The position numbers and the translations under genes were made by a program. Positions 54,503-64,000 of a DNA stretch of 64,000 bases are shown here, piece by piece; the stretch's first letter is position 1, and every line of letters starts with the position of its first letter. This stretch comes from Salinicoccus sp. RF5 (GTDB lineage: Bacteria > Bacillota > Bacilli > Staphylococcales > Salinicoccaceae), in contig NZ_JAJGRC010000001.1 in the NCBI RefSeq assembly GCF_020786625.1, positions 124,001-188,000 of the forward strand. The letters are read 5' to 3'. The notes beneath the pieces are model-generated. The model did no database searches, was not told the origin of the DNA, and saw only the letters and a list, made by a program, of their open reading frames with translations.

Positions 54503-55576
54503 ATGGACAAGCAGCTTCAAATGATGAAAAGCCTTACGGATGCCCATGGCATTTCCGGTTTTGAGTATGATGTGAAGAAAGTGATGCAGGGATACCTCGA
54601 GCCCGTGAGTGATGAACTCGTACAGGATAACTTGGGCGGAATCTTCGGCAAGCGCAATGCCAAAGAAGGATCGCGCACACTGCTCATCGGCGGCCACCTT
54701 GATGAGATCGGCTTTATGGTCACAAGGATTGATGACGAGGGATTCATCCGCTTCACGCCGATCGGCGGATGGTGGAACCAGGTCATGCTTTCACAGAGGA
54801 TGAACGTCGTGACCGAATCAGGTGTACTGACGGGTGTCATCGGCTCCAAGCCGCCCCACGTGCTCTCCCAGGAAGCGCGCAAGAAGCCTGTGGATATGAA
54901 GGACATGTTCATCGACATCGGTGTCGCTTCGAAAGAGGAGGCGGAAGAAGCGGGTGTGAAAGTTGGCGACATGATTACGCCGCATTGTGACTTCACAGAA
55001 ATGGCCAACAAGGATTATCTGCTGGCGAAGGCATGGGACAACAGGTTCGGCTGTGGTGTCGCGATCGAAGTGCTCGAATCACTGAAGGATGAAGATGTGA
55101 ACATCAATGTTGTCAGTGGTGCGACAGTGCAGGAGGAAGTCGGTCTCCGCGGTGCGAAGGTCGCTGCGAACAAAGTGAAGCCGGACCTTGCGATTGCAGT
55201 GGATGTCGGCATCTCCTGGGATACGCCGGGCATGAGCGAAAAGGATGGCACCGGCAAGATGGGGGACGGTCCGCTCGTGCTTCTGCTTGACGGCTCCAAT
55301 ATCGGACATGTCGGCTTCAGAAGGCATGTCGAGCAGCTGGCCAAGGATAAGGATATTCCGGTACAGTGGTCTGCCATCACAGGCGGCGGCACCGACTCAG
55401 GCGCCTTCCACGTCTCCAACGAAGGGGTACCTTCCATCTCGATCGGGGTGCCGCTCAGATACATGCACTCCAACGTTTCCATATTGAACCGCAATGACTA
55501 CAATAATGCGGTGCGTCTCGTCACTGAAATCGTCAGATCACTCGATGACAGCAAGGTGGAAGAGATCATTTGGTAG
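54503..55576 (+). CDS. M42-family aminopeptidase (YsdC-like)
   Basis: A 357-residue M42 metallo-aminopeptidase (glutamyl aminopeptidase/deblocking type), cytosolic and usually dodecameric. Metal ligands appear in IGGHLDEIGFMV (about 60-71), AWDNRFGCG (about 178-186) with the catalytic Glu pair in TVQEEVGLRGAK (about 211-222), VDVGIS (about 234-239) and the late GGGTDSGAFHVS. ATG at 54503 is 7 bases after AGGAG. It overlaps the methyltransferase gene by seven bases. Confidence 0.94.
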   Translation: MDKQLQMMKSLTDAHGISGFEYDVKKVMQGYLEPVSDELVQDNLGGIFGKRNAKEGSRTLLIGGHLDEIGFMVTRIDDEGFIRFTPIGGWWNQVMLSQRMNVVTESGVLTGVIGSKPPHVLSQEARKKPVDMKDMFIDIGVASKEEAEEAGVKVGDMITPHCDFTEMANKDYLLAKAWDNRFGCGVAIEVLESLKDEDVNINVVSGATVQEEVGLRGAKVAANKVKPDLAIAVDVGISWDTPGMSEKDGTGKMGDGPLVLLLDGSNIGHVGFRRHVEQLAKDKDIPVQWSAITGGGTDSGAFHVSNEGVPSISIGVPLRYMHSNVSILNRNDYNNAVRLVTEIVRSLDDSKVEEIIW

Positions 55577-56316
55577 CACCGAAACATATTGCGTCAAAGG
55601 ACAACAGGCGCATCAAGGATCTGAAGAAGCTTCAACAGAAGAAGTACCGCAGAAAGCAGGACCTCTTCCTGATCGAAGGTGCGCATCTGGTAGAAGAAGC
55701 ACTCAATCACGGTCAAAAAGTGCAGACACTCATTGCGCTCGAAGACTATGACTACAGCCCCTACGCCGCAGCTGACATGGAAGTGATCACTGTCGCCCCG
55801 GGCGTGATGAAGCTCCTTTCTTCACTCGAGACGCCTCCCGGCATCATGGCTGCGGTCTCCTACAGGAAGCCGTCGTCAGAGGGCCGCCGTGTCCTGCTGC
55901 TTGACGGCATCCAGGACCCCGGTAATCTGGGGACGCTTCTGCGTACCGCAGATGCCTTCGGCTTCGAGCGGGTCATCCTGTCGCAGGATACCGTCGACGC
56001 CTTCAGTGATAAAGTGCTCCGGAGCGCACAGGGCAGTACCTTCCACATTGAAATTGCTGTGGCGGATGCCGTGCAGTCTGTCCGTGAATTCGACGGAACG
56101 GTGCTCGGGACTTCGCTTGAAGGCGCGTCTTCACTGGAACAGCTGGAACTTCCTGAGGGACCGCTCATGATCGTCCTCGGCAATGAGGGCCGGGGCGTTT
56201 CGGAGGAAGTGCTCTCCAATGTGGATGTGCGGATGAAGATAGAAATGCCCGGCCAGAGCGAAAGTCTGAACGTCGCGATTGCCGGCGGCATCATCATGCA
56301 CCATTTCAAAGCTTGA
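55570..56316 (+). CDS. TrmH/SpoU-family RNA 2'-O-methyltransferase (YsgA-like)
   Basis: A 248-residue SPOUT methyltransferase, probably acting on 23S rRNA. An N-terminal substrate-binding domain (FLIEGAHLVEEAL, about 33-45) precedes the knot domain: motif 1 LDGIQDPGNLGTLLRTADAF (about 111-130), motif 2 IVLGNEGRGVSEEVL, motif 3 PGQSESLNVAIAGGIIM. The only start near the conserved N-terminus is TTG at 55570, seven bases inside the peptidase gene. B. subtilis has ysgA in the same place, just before pheST. Exact target nucleotide unknown. Confidence 0.9.
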   Translation: MVAPKHIASKDNRRIKDLKKLQQKKYRRKQDLFLIEGAHLVEEALNHGQKVQTLIALEDYDYSPYAAADMEVITVAPGVMKLLSSLETPPGIMAAVSYRKPSSEGRRVLLLDGIQDPGNLGTLLRTADAFGFERVILSQDTVDAFSDKVLRSAQGSTFHIEIAVADAVQSVREFDGTVLGTSLEGASSLEQLELPEGPLMIVLGNEGRGVSEEVLSNVDVRMKIEMPGQSESLNVAIAGGIIMHHFKA

Positions 56317-56344
56317 TTTTTAATAACTTTGATTTATAATAATG

Positions 56345-56577
56345 CTATAGATGAATATCAAGCTTCAGATGAAGCCGGACATAAATGGTCCAGGAATCCG
56401 AGACAGGGAGTGCAGCACATGGACTGGAATGCTGTGCACGGATGGGACCAGGGTTCACCTGGCAGATGGAGCAGTGGGATAATCCCTTATCTTTCCAGAA
56501 GCGTCTGTATTTGTTATGCAGAAAATCAGGTGGTACCGCGGAAACTCCGTCCTTTGATACAAGGATGGAGTTTTTTT
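56345..56577 (+). ncRNA. T-box riboswitch controlling pheS-pheT
   Basis: The T-box AGGTGGTACCGCGG is at 56528-56541, directly followed by a terminator stem (56542-56554 / 56561-56573) and seven T. Stem I lies upstream with a clear arm GTGCAGCA / TGCTGTGCAC (about 56409-56439). TTC at 56454-56456, followed by A, is the likely phenylalanine specifier. Uncharged tRNA-Phe should cause read-through. Confidence 0.9.
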
Positions 56578-56601
56578 ATTTATATTGGAGGAGTGGAAAC
56601 G

Positions 56602-57669
56602 ATGGATACAGCAGGAATCTTGGAAGTCAGGCAGTCGTTCGATGACGCGATATCGGACGTCGATAATCTGAATGCACTACAGCAGTTGAAGGTGGAATAC
56701 CTTGGCAAGAAGGGCAAGGTCACTGGCCTCATGAAGGAAATGAAGAACCTTTCCAACGAGGAGCGCCCGGAATACGGTGCGAAGGTGAATGAAGTCCGCA
56801 CACATATTACGGAAGCGATCGAGCGCCGGGGCGAAGTGCTGGAAGAAGCGGCACTTGAAGAGAAGCTTCGGGAGGAGACGATCGATGTCACACTCCCGGG
56901 CCGGACATTCAGTCTCGGAAGCCCGCATCCGCTCAGCCGGACGATCGAGGACATCGAAGACTTCTTCCTCGGCCTCGGCTATGAAATAGCGGAAGGCTAT
57001 GAAGTGGAGACCGACTACTATAACTTCGAGGCGCTCAATCTGCCGAAATCCCACCCTGCACGTGATATGCAGGATACGTTCTACATCTCGGAGGAGACGC
57101 TGCTGCGGACACACACCTCGCCGGTACAGGCTCGGACGATGGAGTCGCGGAAAGGCCGGGGACCGGTCAAGATCATCTGTCCGGGCAAAGTCTACAGGCG
57201 GGACAGCGATGATGCGACCCACAGCCACCAGTTCACCCAGATCGAAGGGCTGGTCGTGGATCGGAACATCCGTATGAGTGACCTGAAGGGTACGCTCGAG
57301 CTCTTCGCCAAGGAGATATTCGGTGCAGAACGCGAAATCAGGCTGCGCCCGAGCTACTTCCCGTTCACGGAACCGAGTGTGGAAGTGGACATCTCCTGCT
57401 TCAAATGCAAAGGGGCAGGCTGCAACGTCTGCAAGGGCACCGGATGGATAGAGATCCTCGGCGCGGGCATGGTCCATCCGAACGTGCTGGAGATGGCCGG
57501 TTTCGATCCGGATGAATATTCCGGGTTCGCATTCGGCATGGGGCCGGACAGGATTGCGATGCTGAAGTACGGCATCGAGGACATCAGGCATTTCTACACG
57601 AATGACTTAAGGTTTATCAATCAGTTCAAAGCGACAGAAGATGGTGGTGCGACAAATGAAAGTATCTAA
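56602..57669 (+). CDS. pheS: phenylalanyl-tRNA synthetase alpha subunit
   Basis: A 355-residue PheS. The N-terminal coiled coil (about 1-90, [20 protein letters not shown]) is followed by the class II core: [55 protein letters not shown] and [36 protein letters not shown] loop is typical of Gram-positive PheS. ATG at 56602 is preceded by GGAGGAGTGG; the frame also stays open through the T-box, but that is not coding. It overlaps pheT by 14 bases. Confidence 0.98.
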   Translation: MDTAGILEVRQSFDDAISDVDNLNALQQLKVEYLGKKGKVTGLMKEMKNLSNEERPEYGAKVNEVRTHITEAIERRGEVLEEAALEEKLREETIDVTLPGRTFSLGSPHPLSRTIEDIEDFFLGLGYEIAEGYEVETDYYNFEALNLPKSHPARDMQDTFYISEETLLRTHTSPVQARTMESRKGRGPVKIICPGKVYRRDSDDATHSHQFTQIEGLVVDRNIRMSDLKGTLELFAKEIFGAEREIRLRPSYFPFTEPSVEVDISCFKCKGAGCNVCKGTGWIEILGAGMVHPNVLEMAGFDPDEYSGFAFGMGPDRIAMLKYGIEDIRHFYTNDLRFINQFKATEDGGATNESI

Positions 57670-60061
57670 AGAGTGGTTGAATGAATGGATCCAGATAGAT
57701 GTGCCGATCGATGAATTGGCCGAAAAGATTACGCGCGGGGGCATCGAGGTCGATGATGTCATCGACTACACGGCCGAGGTGAAGCATCTCGTCGTCGGTT
57801 ACGTAGAGCGCGTCGAACAGCATCCGGAAGCGGACCGGCTGAAGATATGCCAGGTCGATACGGGCGGGGAAACAAACCAGATCATCTGCGGTGCCCCGAA
57901 TGTCGAGGCGGATTCCTACGTGGTCGTCTGCAAAGTGGGCGGACGCCTGCCGGGCGGCATCAAGATCAAACGGGCGAAGCTCCGTGGGGAAGTTTCGGAA
58001 GGCATGATCTGCTCCCTCGAGGAACTGGGCATTCCGGAAGACTATGTCCCCCAGGAGTACCAGAACGGCATCTTCATGTTCCCGGAAGAGAAGACGGCCG
58101 GCAGCAATGCGCTCGAAGCTCTGCTGCTCGATGACCAGGTCATGGAATTCGACCTGACGCCAAACCGGAAGGATGCCCTCAGCATGGCGGGGGCGGCCTA
58201 TGAGGTGCGCGCACTGTTCGGCGGCGAAGTGGTTCTGCCTGAACATGAAGTGACTGAAAAGAATACGGTTGAAGACGGCACGCTCGAAATCAGGAATGAG
58301 GATGCGGCCGCTGTACCGTACTATGGTGCACGTGTCGTCGAGAACGTGAAGATCGCACCGGCACCGGCATGGATGCAGCTGCGCCTGATCAAGGCCGGCA
58401 TCCGTCCGATCAACAACGTCGTCGACATCTCGAACTATGTACTGCTTGAATTCGGACAGCCCCTCCACATGTTCGACCGCGACCATATCGGATCGGACCA
58501 GATTGTGACGCGCTATGCCGAAGAAGACGAAAAGATGACGACACTCGACGGGAAGGAACGGCATCTTGAAAGCCAGGACATCGTCATCACCAACGGTACG
58601 GAACCGATCGCGCTCGCTGGCGTGATGGGCGGAGCGTTCTCGGAAGTGACGGATGAAACGACGAATGTCGTAATCGAATCCGCCGTATTCAACCCTGTCT
58701 CCATACGCAGGACGAGCAGCCGTCTGAACTTGCGGAGCGAAGCTTCCACACGGTTTGAAAAAGGTGTCTCCCACGAATTCGTGCTCAAGGCGCTGGACCG
58801 TGCAGCACTGCTGCTTGAGCAGTATGCAGGCGGCACCGTCTCGACGCCTGTCATCTCCGACGGGGCACTTGAACTTGAAGATACGACGATAGATATCTCA
58901 GAGCAGTTCATCAACGCCCATCTCGGCATGAGCCTCACGACTGAGGAGATCCAGGAAAGCCTGTCGAAGCTCGGTCTGAAGGCAACAGCGAAGGGGGAAG
59001 GGCTCGAAGTATCCATTCCATCCCGGAGGGATGACCTGAAGATCAAAGAGGACATCACCGAAGAGGTGGCACGCATCTACGGCTACGACGCCCTGCCGTC
59101 CTCCCTGCCTGAGTACACGAAGATCACACCCGGCAGACTGACGGATGAACAGACTAAGGTCCGCATCATCCGCCACCAGCTCGAATCACTGGGGCTGTCG
59201 CAGTCGATCAACTATGCACTGACGAGCCGGGAGAAGGCAGCCCAGTTCAGCGGCCCGGAAGATGCGCTTGAACTTCTCATGCCGATGAGCGAGGACCACG
59301 CGGTGCTCAGGAAGAGCATGATCCCTCATCTGGTGGACAACGTCGTCTACAACAAGAACCGTCAGCAGAAGAATGTCCAGCTCTATGAGATCGGCAAGAT
59401 CTTCGTTTCCAACGGCACGACGGTGCTCCCGGATGAAGAGGAGATGCTGGCCGGAATCCTGACAGGGGATATGAACCGGACGGACTGGCTCGGAACGAAA
59501 GTCCCTGCAGATTTCTATGCAGCCAAAGGCATCGTGGAGAGCATCCTTGAAAAACTGGGCCTTGAAGGCAATGTCCGCTATGAGCAGGTCGCAAGGTTCG
59601 ATGAACTGCATCCGGGCAGGTCGGCGGATGTCCTGCTGGACAATGAAACGATCGGCTTCATCGGTGAACTGCACCCCAAATATGCAAGGGAGAACGATCT
59701 TGAGCGGACAGCGGTCTTCGAAGTGAATCTGGATCGTCTGCTTGCCGTCAAACAGGGCAACGTCGTCTATGAACAGCTGTCCAGATATCCATCCATCACA
59801 CGTGACATCGCCCTGGTCGTCGACGCATCCGTCGCGGCGGATACACTTGTCCGGACTATTGAGGCGGCGGCGCGGAAATATCTTGTCGATGTCTATGTGT
59901 TCGATGTCTATGAAGGTGAAAATATGGAAGCGGGCAGGAAGTCCGTGGCACTCCGCCTCACCTACCTGAATAAGGAGAATACACTGACGGACGAGGAAAT
60001 AGAAAAACTGCATACACCTGTTCTGGAAGCACTTGAAGAGAGCGGTGCACAGATCAGATAG
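57656..60061 (+). CDS. pheT: phenylalanyl-tRNA synthetase beta subunit
   Basis: An 801-residue PheT. Order: tRNA-binding OB domain (about 40-150, [20 protein letters not shown]), B3/B4 editing domain (about 210-400), B5 (about 405-475), inactive class II core (about 490-680) and the ferredoxin-fold anticodon-binding domain (about 705-801, [16 protein letters not shown]). PheT forms the (alpha-beta)2 enzyme with PheS and removes mischarged Tyr. ATG at 57656 follows GGTGGTG; an in-frame ATG at 57641 is less likely. Confidence 0.98.
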   Translation: MKVSKEWLNEWIQIDVPIDELAEKITRGGIEVDDVIDYTAEVKHLVVGYVERVEQHPEADRLKICQVDTGGETNQIICGAPNVEADSYVVVCKVGGRLPGGIKIKRAKLRGEVSEGMICSLEELGIPEDYVPQEYQNGIFMFPEEKTAGSNALEALLLDDQVMEFDLTPNRKDALSMAGAAYEVRALFGGEVVLPEHEVTEKNTVEDGTLEIRNEDAAAVPYYGARVVENVKIAPAPAWMQLRLIKAGIRPINNVVDISNYVLLEFGQPLHMFDRDHIGSDQIVTRYAEEDEKMTTLDGKERHLESQDIVITNGTEPIALAGVMGGAFSEVTDETTNVVIESAVFNPVSIRRTSSRLNLRSEASTRFEKGVSHEFVLKALDRAALLLEQYAGGTVSTPVISDGALELEDTTIDISEQFINAHLGMSLTTEEIQESLSKLGLKATAKGEGLEVSIPSRRDDLKIKEDITEEVARIYGYDALPSSLPEYTKITPGRLTDEQTKVRIIRHQLESLGLSQSINYALTSREKAAQFSGPEDALELLMPMSEDHAVLRKSMIPHLVDNVVYNKNRQQKNVQLYEIGKIFVSNGTTVLPDEEEMLAGILTGDMNRTDWLGTKVPADFYAAKGIVESILEKLGLEGNVRYEQVARFDELHPGRSADVLLDNETIGFIGELHPKYARENDLERTAVFEVNLDRLLAVKQGNVVYEQLSRYPSITRDIALVVDASVAADTLVRTIEAAARKYLVDVYVFDVYEGENMEAGRKSVALRLTYLNKENTLTDEEIEKLHTPVLEALEESGAQIR

Positions 60062-60063
60062 AA

Positions 60064-60099
60064 AAAAGGACGATCACATAAAGATGTGATCGTCCTTTT
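60064..60099. terminator. bidirectional terminator between pheT and luxS
   Basis: Perfect 16-bp stem AAAAGGACGATCACAT (60064-60079) / complement (60084-60099) with AAAG loop; T tracts on both strands serve the convergent genes. Confidence 0.9.
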
Positions 60100-60109
60100 C
60101 ATGTCTGTT

Positions 60110-60574
60110 CTATTTGGCGAATACGACATCCCAGCCGTCTTTTTTGGCGAGCATATTCCGGGCAATCTCCTTGGCGCCTTCCAGGCTGTGGCTCGCTGCC
60201 CAGCCGCACTGCACTTCATTGCATGCAGGGACTTCATCTGCTTCGAGCACATCATCGAGTGTCTTTTCCACCACTTCCCGGATATGGTCGAAGTCATCAT
60301 CGTTCAGCACGGCAAGGTAGAAGCCGGTCTGGCAGCCCATCGGGCTCAGATCGACGACCTTGTCATGATGGTTCCTGATGTTTTCTGCCATCAGGTGCTC
60401 GAGTGAATGCAGCCCCGGCATTTCCATATGCTCCTTGTTCGGCTGGCAGAACCTTATGTCGTATTTGTAGATGACGTCCCCATGCTCACCTTCACTCTTT
60501 CCGGCGAGGCGGATGTAGGGCGCATCGACTTTCGTATGGTCGAGGTTGAAGCTTTCGACATTCATTTTCGGCAT
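60110..60574 (-). CDS. luxS: S-ribosylhomocysteine lyase LuxS
   Basis: A 154-residue LuxS that splits S-ribosylhomocysteine to homocysteine and DPD, the precursor of autoinducer-2, as part of the activated methyl cycle. Metal ligands are H56 and H60 (HSLEH, with E59 catalytic) and C123 ([10 protein letters not shown]); C81 is the catalytic cysteine in [14 protein letters not shown] lies before ATG at 60574. It has its own promoter (60608-60636). The usual partner pfs is not in the window. Confidence 0.97.
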   Translation of the reverse strand: MPKMNVESFNLDHTKVDAPYIRLAGKSEGEHGDVIYKYDIRFCQPNKEHMEMPGLHSLEHLMAENIRNHHDKVVDLSPMGCQTGFYLAVLNDDDFDHIREVVEKTLDDVLEADEVPACNEVQCGWAASHSLEGAKEIARNMLAKKDGWDVVFAK

Positions 60575-60607
60575 TTTAAAGACTCCTTTAACTGATTGAT
60601 TATTCCC

Positions 60608-60636
60608 ATAATAAAGGAAAAGCCATTGATTCTCAA
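60608..60636 (-). promoter_or_regulatory. luxS promoter
   Basis: On the minus strand TTGAGA (60636-60631), 17 bases, TATTAT (60613-60608). Confidence 0.75.
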
Positions 60637-60647
60637 ATGTATCGGAT

Positions 60648-61334
60648 CTACATGGAGCCTTTCTTCCTGAGCAGGTCCATCACCTTCTGTCTCGACTTGA
60701 AATGCTTCTTCGTCATATTATCGAGGTAGTCCATGCCATGACGGTCTGCGATCTTTGCTGCAAATGCATCCGTCTTTCCGCTGGCGCCCCGCGGCACCGT
60801 GGTTTTCAGATTGCGGTTCAGATTTTCCATCTGCTCCAGATATTTGCTCCGTGCAAGTATGCTGGCACAGGCGACGGCGATCGATTTCGACTCGGCCTTC
60901 GTCTCATGATGGATCAGTTCCGGCCTGAACGGATCGGGGACATATTTCCTGTAGGCATTCTCCGTCGTGAACTGGTCGATGACGATTGCCTGGACATCCT
61001 GCTGCGCCCCGTCATCAAGCTTTTCATATACATTGCGGATGCAGTGGTCGTGCAGGACCGCCTTCAGCTTAACAATGTTCCATCCCGCATCGATCTTTTC
61101 ATTATAGGATGGATTGTCGAGTATGACGAGTGAGTAGGGGACGATATGGATGATGTCACGGGCCAGTTTATCGACCGTCCTGTTCGAGAGGTTTTTGGAG
61201 TCCTTCACCCCAAGTTCCTTCAGGAGGGCCACTTTTTCCGCGGGGACGTGGGCCGCACATACCGTCATCGGCCCGAAGTAGTCGCCGACACCAGCCTCAT
61301 CACTACCTATAGTATTCAGTTGATCATAGTTCAT
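60648..61334 (-). CDS. rnhC: RNase HIII, short form without the N-terminal domain
   Basis: A 228-residue RNase HIII cutting RNA in RNA-DNA hybrids. The catalytic acidic residues are D12 and E13 ([14 protein letters not shown]), D120 (VIDQF) and E148 ([15 protein letters not shown]). Staphylococcal and Bacillus RnhC are about 310 residues because of a TBP-like substrate-binding domain of about 80 residues at the N-terminus; here the protein starts at the residue equal to the MYDQFN of S. aureus RnhC. ATG at 61334 has its own AAAGGAACGGG, and zapA begins 119 bases away, so nothing is missing by frameshift. Confidence 0.9.
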   Translation of the reverse strand: MNYDQLNTIGSDEAGVGDYFGPMTVCAAHVPAEKVALLKELGVKDSKNLSNRTVDKLARDIIHIVPYSLVILDNPSYNEKIDAGWNIVKLKAVLHDHCIRNVYEKLDDGAQQDVQAIVIDQFTTENAYRKYVPDPFRPELIHHETKAESKSIAVACASILARSKYLEQMENLNRNLKTTVPRGASGKTDAFAAKIADRHGMDYLDNMTKKHFKSRQKVMDLLRKKGSM

Positions 61335-61372
61335 ATTTACCCGTTCCTTTATGTTTTTTCGTATGCATATAC

Positions 61373-61401
61373 TTGTATAACCACTGGTGGATAAGTATAA
61401 T
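61373..61401 (+). promoter_or_regulatory. promoter of zapA-cvpA-polX
   Basis: TTGTAT (61373-61378), 17 bases, TATAAT (61396-61401), in the divergent rnhC-zapA gap. Confidence 0.75.
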
Positions 61402-61453
61402 AAATTAATGATAACATAAAGAGCTGAAACTTTTGATGGGGAGGCAATGTCAG

Positions 61454-61711
61454 ATGGCAGAATATAGAAACCGCATTGCTGTCGAAATAAATGATCAGCA
61501 GTATACGCTGGTCGGCGAAGATGATCCGGAACACATCCGTTATGTGGCCAGACTCGTCGATGAAAAGATAAAGGAGATCGGTATGAAGAGTGCAGGGCTT
61601 GATACCACCAGGAAAGCAGTGCTTACGGCAGTGAATGTCATGGATGAATATGTGAAGCTGGTTGAAAAGCATGAGGCATTATTGAAAGAAATGGACCAGC
61701 AGGGTAATTGA
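61454..61711 (+). CDS. zapA: cell division protein ZapA
   Basis: An 85-residue ZapA that bundles FtsZ filaments at mid-cell. It has a small beta-rich N-terminal head (RIAVEINDQQYTLVGEDDPE) and a C-terminal helix for tetramer coiled coils (AVLTAVNVMDEYVKLVEKHE). ATG at 61454 follows GGGGAGG by nine bases; longer starts at 61433 lie before the ribosome site. First gene of zapA-cvpA-polX-mutS2, as in Bacillus. Confidence 0.92.
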   Translation: MAEYRNRIAVEINDQQYTLVGEDDPEHIRYVARLVDEKIKEIGMKSAGLDTTRKAVLTAVNVMDEYVKLVEKHEALLKEMDQQGN

Positions 61712-61715
61712 TGTC

Positions 61716-62249
61716 ATGACACTACTTCTACTGATACTGCTTGTCATTGGGATGGTCATCGGCTACCGGAGGGGCGTCATTCTGCAGTCCCTTCATCTGA
61801 TCGGTACGATTTCGGCCATCATCATTGCTGCCATGAACTACGAAAAACTCGCCTCTCGCTTCGATATGGTGATGCCCTATCCATCAACTGCAGAGACACT
61901 TACGAATCCGCTGCTCCCTGAAGTGGATAATGCAGAACTCGCCTTCTACAGGATGGTCGCGTTCTTCATGATATTCGTGGTGGCGAAGATTGTGATACAG
62001 CTGATCGTCAGCGCATTCGACTACCTGCAGCAGATCAACGCGTTCGGCACCATCGGTGATGTCCTTGGCACGATACTCGGCATCATAGAGATGATATATA
62101 TACTGGTTGTCCTTCTGATGATGGCAGCCGTAATACCGCTCGAAGGTGTGCAGACGATGATGGAGAATTCAGGGTTTGCACAGTTCCTCATGGAGAACAC
62201 TTTCATCATTTCCGATAAATTCATAGAATGGTTACAAACTGAGTCATAG
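61716..62249 (+). CDS. CvpA-family membrane protein (YshB-like)
   Basis: A 177-residue membrane protein with four helices (about 2-16, 24-42, 79-101, 116-139), matching the CvpA/YshB family named for colicin V production. Role in Firmicutes is unknown. The gene starts five bases after zapA and 28 bases before polX, and the same neighbours occur in Bacillus and Staphylococcus. Confidence 0.87.
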   Translation: MTLLLLILLVIGMVIGYRRGVILQSLHLIGTISAIIIAAMNYEKLASRFDMVMPYPSTAETLTNPLLPEVDNAELAFYRMVAFFMIFVVAKIVIQLIVSAFDYLQQINAFGTIGDVLGTILGIIEMIYILVVLLMMAAVIPLEGVQTMMENSGFAQFLMENTFIISDKFIEWLQTES

Positions 62250-62277
62250 CGATATGGCTCTTTTTTTGGAGGACATT

Positions 62278-63972
62278 ATGACTAAAAAAGATATAATCAA
62301 CCTGCTTGAAACGATAGCCACATACATGGAGCTCTCCCTGGAGAACCCGTTCAAGGTCTCCGCCTACCGGAAAGCGGCTGGAGCAATCGAGAGGGATCCG
62401 AGGTCGCTTGCAGAGATCGATGACTTCTCCGAAATCAAGGGCATCGGCAAAGGCGTGAACGAAGTCATCACAGAGTATGTCGAGAAGAGGGAGTCATCCG
62501 TACTCGGCGAATTGAGGGAGTCGGTTCCGGCACCGCTCATCCAGATGCTCAAACTGCCGACGCTCGGCCCCAAAAAGATTGCGAAACTTCATAAGGAGCT
62601 CGGGGTCACATCGCTTGAAGCCCTTAAGGCGGAATGTGAAGCGGGCAGGGTGAGTGAACTGAGTGGCTTCGGCAAGAAGACGGAGGAGAACATTTCCAAA
62701 GCCATCGATGAGCTGCTCACACGTCCGGAACGGTATCCGATCGAAAAGGTGCAGCAGTTCAGGCGGCTCGTCGAAGCGTCTTTCGAGGATATGGAAGGCA
62801 TCAGCCGCTATGATAATGCAGGCAGCGCCAGACGTTTCAAGGAAACGAGCAGAGATCTCGACTTCATCGCGGAGACCAAGGATGCAGCCGGCGTGGCGGA
62901 ATCGTTCATCGGTCTGCCCTTCGTGAAGGAGGTTGTGGCGAAGGGGGAACGGAAACTCTCCGTCGTAATCGAACATGATCTGGATCAGATCGGTGTCGAT
63001 ATACGTTTTGTGGCGCCTGAAGCCTATGCGACGACCCTTCATCATTTCACCGGTTCCAAGGATCATAACGTGAAAATGCGGCAGATCGCCAAAGCCCGGG
63101 GCGAGAAGATCAGTGAATATGGTGTGGAGAAGGATGGCGGGGTACTCACATTCGATTCCGAAACGGATTTCTTCAGCCACTTCGACCTTCCCTATATTCC
63201 GCCGGCAATGCGGGAGACGGGGGAGGAGACGGAAGTTGATGTATCCGGCATCGTCACACTGGAGGACATCCGGGGGGACCTGCATATGCACACGGTCTAC
63301 AGTGATGGGGCCTATTCCGTCCGTGAGATGGTGGAGGCCTGCATCGCCAAAGGCTATGAATACATGGTCATCACCGACCATTCCAAAAGCCTCCGTGTCG
63401 CAAACGGCCTCGACGAAGTGCGGCTGCGCCGACAGATCGAAGAGATAAAGTCTCTCAGGCCGGAGTACCCGGAAATAGACATCTATACAGGTACGGAAAT
63501 GGACATCCTCAAAGATGGCACACTCGACTTCCAGGATGATATGCTTGAGGAACTCGATTATGTCATCGCTGCAATCCACTCGAGCTTCCAGCAGACGGAG
63601 GAGGAGATCATGCACCGTCTGCAGATGGCATGTGAGAACCCCCATGTCAGGCACATCGCCCATCCGACGGGCAGGCTGATCGGCAGGCGGGAAGGCTATG
63701 CGGTCGATACGGAAAGGCTTGTACAGATGGCGAAGGATACGGGAACAGTGCTTGAAGTGAATGCCAACCCAAGGCGCCTCGACCTATCATCGGATGTCAT
63801 CAGGAATTCGGGGCTCATGTTGACGGTGAATACGGATGCACACCATTCCAGCCATCTGGATTTCATGGATTACGGAGTGGCGACCCTGCAGAAGGGTCTG
63901 ATAGAAAAAAATAAAGTGGTCAACACTCTCTGCCGGGAGAAGTTCAGAGAGTGGGTCCAAAAAGGGAAATAG
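62278..63972 (+). CDS. polX: DNA polymerase/3'-5' exonuclease PolX
   Basis: A 564-residue family X polymerase fused to a PHP nuclease, for gap-filling and end repair. The N-terminal HhH domains (about 1-130, FSEIKGIGKGVNEVI) precede the nucleotidyltransferase core, whose metal Asp pair is in ETSRDLDFIAET; the C-terminal PHP domain (about 330-564) has HMHTVYSDG, ITDHS, GTEMDIL, AIHSSF and NTDAHHS, a full metal set, so the exonuclease should be active. TTGGAGG precedes ATG at 62278; the frame is open 8 codons further up. Confidence 0.96.
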   Translation: MTKKDIINLLETIATYMELSLENPFKVSAYRKAAGAIERDPRSLAEIDDFSEIKGIGKGVNEVITEYVEKRESSVLGELRESVPAPLIQMLKLPTLGPKKIAKLHKELGVTSLEALKAECEAGRVSELSGFGKKTEENISKAIDELLTRPERYPIEKVQQFRRLVEASFEDMEGISRYDNAGSARRFKETSRDLDFIAETKDAAGVAESFIGLPFVKEVVAKGERKLSVVIEHDLDQIGVDIRFVAPEAYATTLHHFTGSKDHNVKMRQIAKARGEKISEYGVEKDGGVLTFDSETDFFSHFDLPYIPPAMRETGEETEVDVSGIVTLEDIRGDLHMHTVYSDGAYSVREMVEACIAKGYEYMVITDHSKSLRVANGLDEVRLRRQIEEIKSLRPEYPEIDIYTGTEMDILKDGTLDFQDDMLEELDYVIAAIHSSFQQTEEEIMHRLQMACENPHVRHIAHPTGRLIGRREGYAVDTERLVQMAKDTGTVLEVNANPRRLDLSSDVIRNSGLMLTVNTDAHHSSHLDFMDYGVATLQKGLIEKNKVVNTLCREKFREWVQKGK

Positions 63973-63982
63973 AGGGTTTTGA

Positions 63983-64000
63983 ATGAATGAAAGAACGATA
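63983..64000 (+). CDS. mutS2: start of MutS2 endonuclease gene (cut by window end)
   Basis: Only six codons are present (MNERTI), preceded by AGAGGG at six bases and starting 10 bases after polX. This matches the usual MutS2 N-terminus and the conserved polX-mutS2 order. The identification rests on six residues plus context. Confidence 0.7.

Noticed and set aside
56329-56601. N-terminal extension of PheS through the leader
   Set aside because: The stretch is the T-box and terminator; a strong ribosome site and the family N-terminus begin at 56602.
62494-63663. 389-codon minus-strand ORF
   Set aside because: Antisense to polX; no ribosome site or recognisable domain.

Overview
This window looks like core chromosome from a member of the Staphylococcaceae. 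The proteins and gene order match the dnaE-accDA-pfkA-pyk-citZ-icd-polA-thrS-infC-pheST block shared by Staphylococcus and Bacillus subtilis. The base composition is far less AT-rich than Staphylococcus, many start codons are TTG or GTG, and the proteins are rich in Asp and Glu. A moderately halophilic relative such as Salinicoccus is my best guess; this is inference, not a database result.

Layout. 1-4.6 kb: small accessory-type genes (GNAT acetyltransferase, SpoIIAA-like protein, YqjF-like protein, two membrane proteins, an M20 amidohydrolase). 4.5-7.2 kb, minus strand: an acidic membrane protein, a KtrA-type potassium-channel subunit, rpsD with a long leader, and a free-methionine-sulfoxide reductase. 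7.3-12.2 kb: ezrA, then a sulfur cassette (NifS-type cysteine desulfurase, thiI, TSUP permease). 12.2-19.3 kb: nadK divergent from sppA-RDD-tpx-methyltransferase-ackA, a universal stress protein, and ald. 19.4-24.7 kb: a zinc alcohol dehydrogenase and an unknown protein (minus), YtkL-, YtoI- and YtpI-like proteins, and nrnA. 24.7-34.2 kb: dnaE, malic enzyme, a short FadR-type regulator, accD-accA, pfkA and pyk, linking fatty-acid synthesis to glycolysis and anaplerosis. 34.3-42.4 kb: a lipoprotein, a DUF485/SSS acetate-type symporter behind a CcpA-like cre, citZ-icd-mdh of the TCA cycle, and an AbgT-family transporter standing where phoPR lies in B. subtilis and S. aureus. 42.5-50.4 kb: polA-mutM-coaE, gapB with CcpN-like operators, and nrdR-dnaB-dnaI. 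50.4-54.1 kb: T-box-thrS, then infC-rpmI-rplT behind an L20-type leader. 54.1-64 kb: a small unknown gene, an M42 peptidase, an rRNA methyltransferase, T-box-pheST, luxS and rnhC (minus), zapA-cvpA-polX, and the first codons of mutS2.

How it fits together. The window joins central carbon metabolism with replication/repair and translation genes, and most regulation is written in the leaders: two T-boxes, two ribosomal-protein leaders, cre-, CcpN- and CcpC-like sites, and many intrinsic terminators. I found no CRISPR array, insertion sequence, prophage, tRNA or rRNA gene, and no convincing undescribed multigene system. The best leads are local: an apparent AUA start codon for infC, a thiol peroxidase without its resolving cysteine, an RNase HIII without its N-terminal domain, a paired CcpN-like operator at gapB, and a truncated FadR-type regulator beside accDA.
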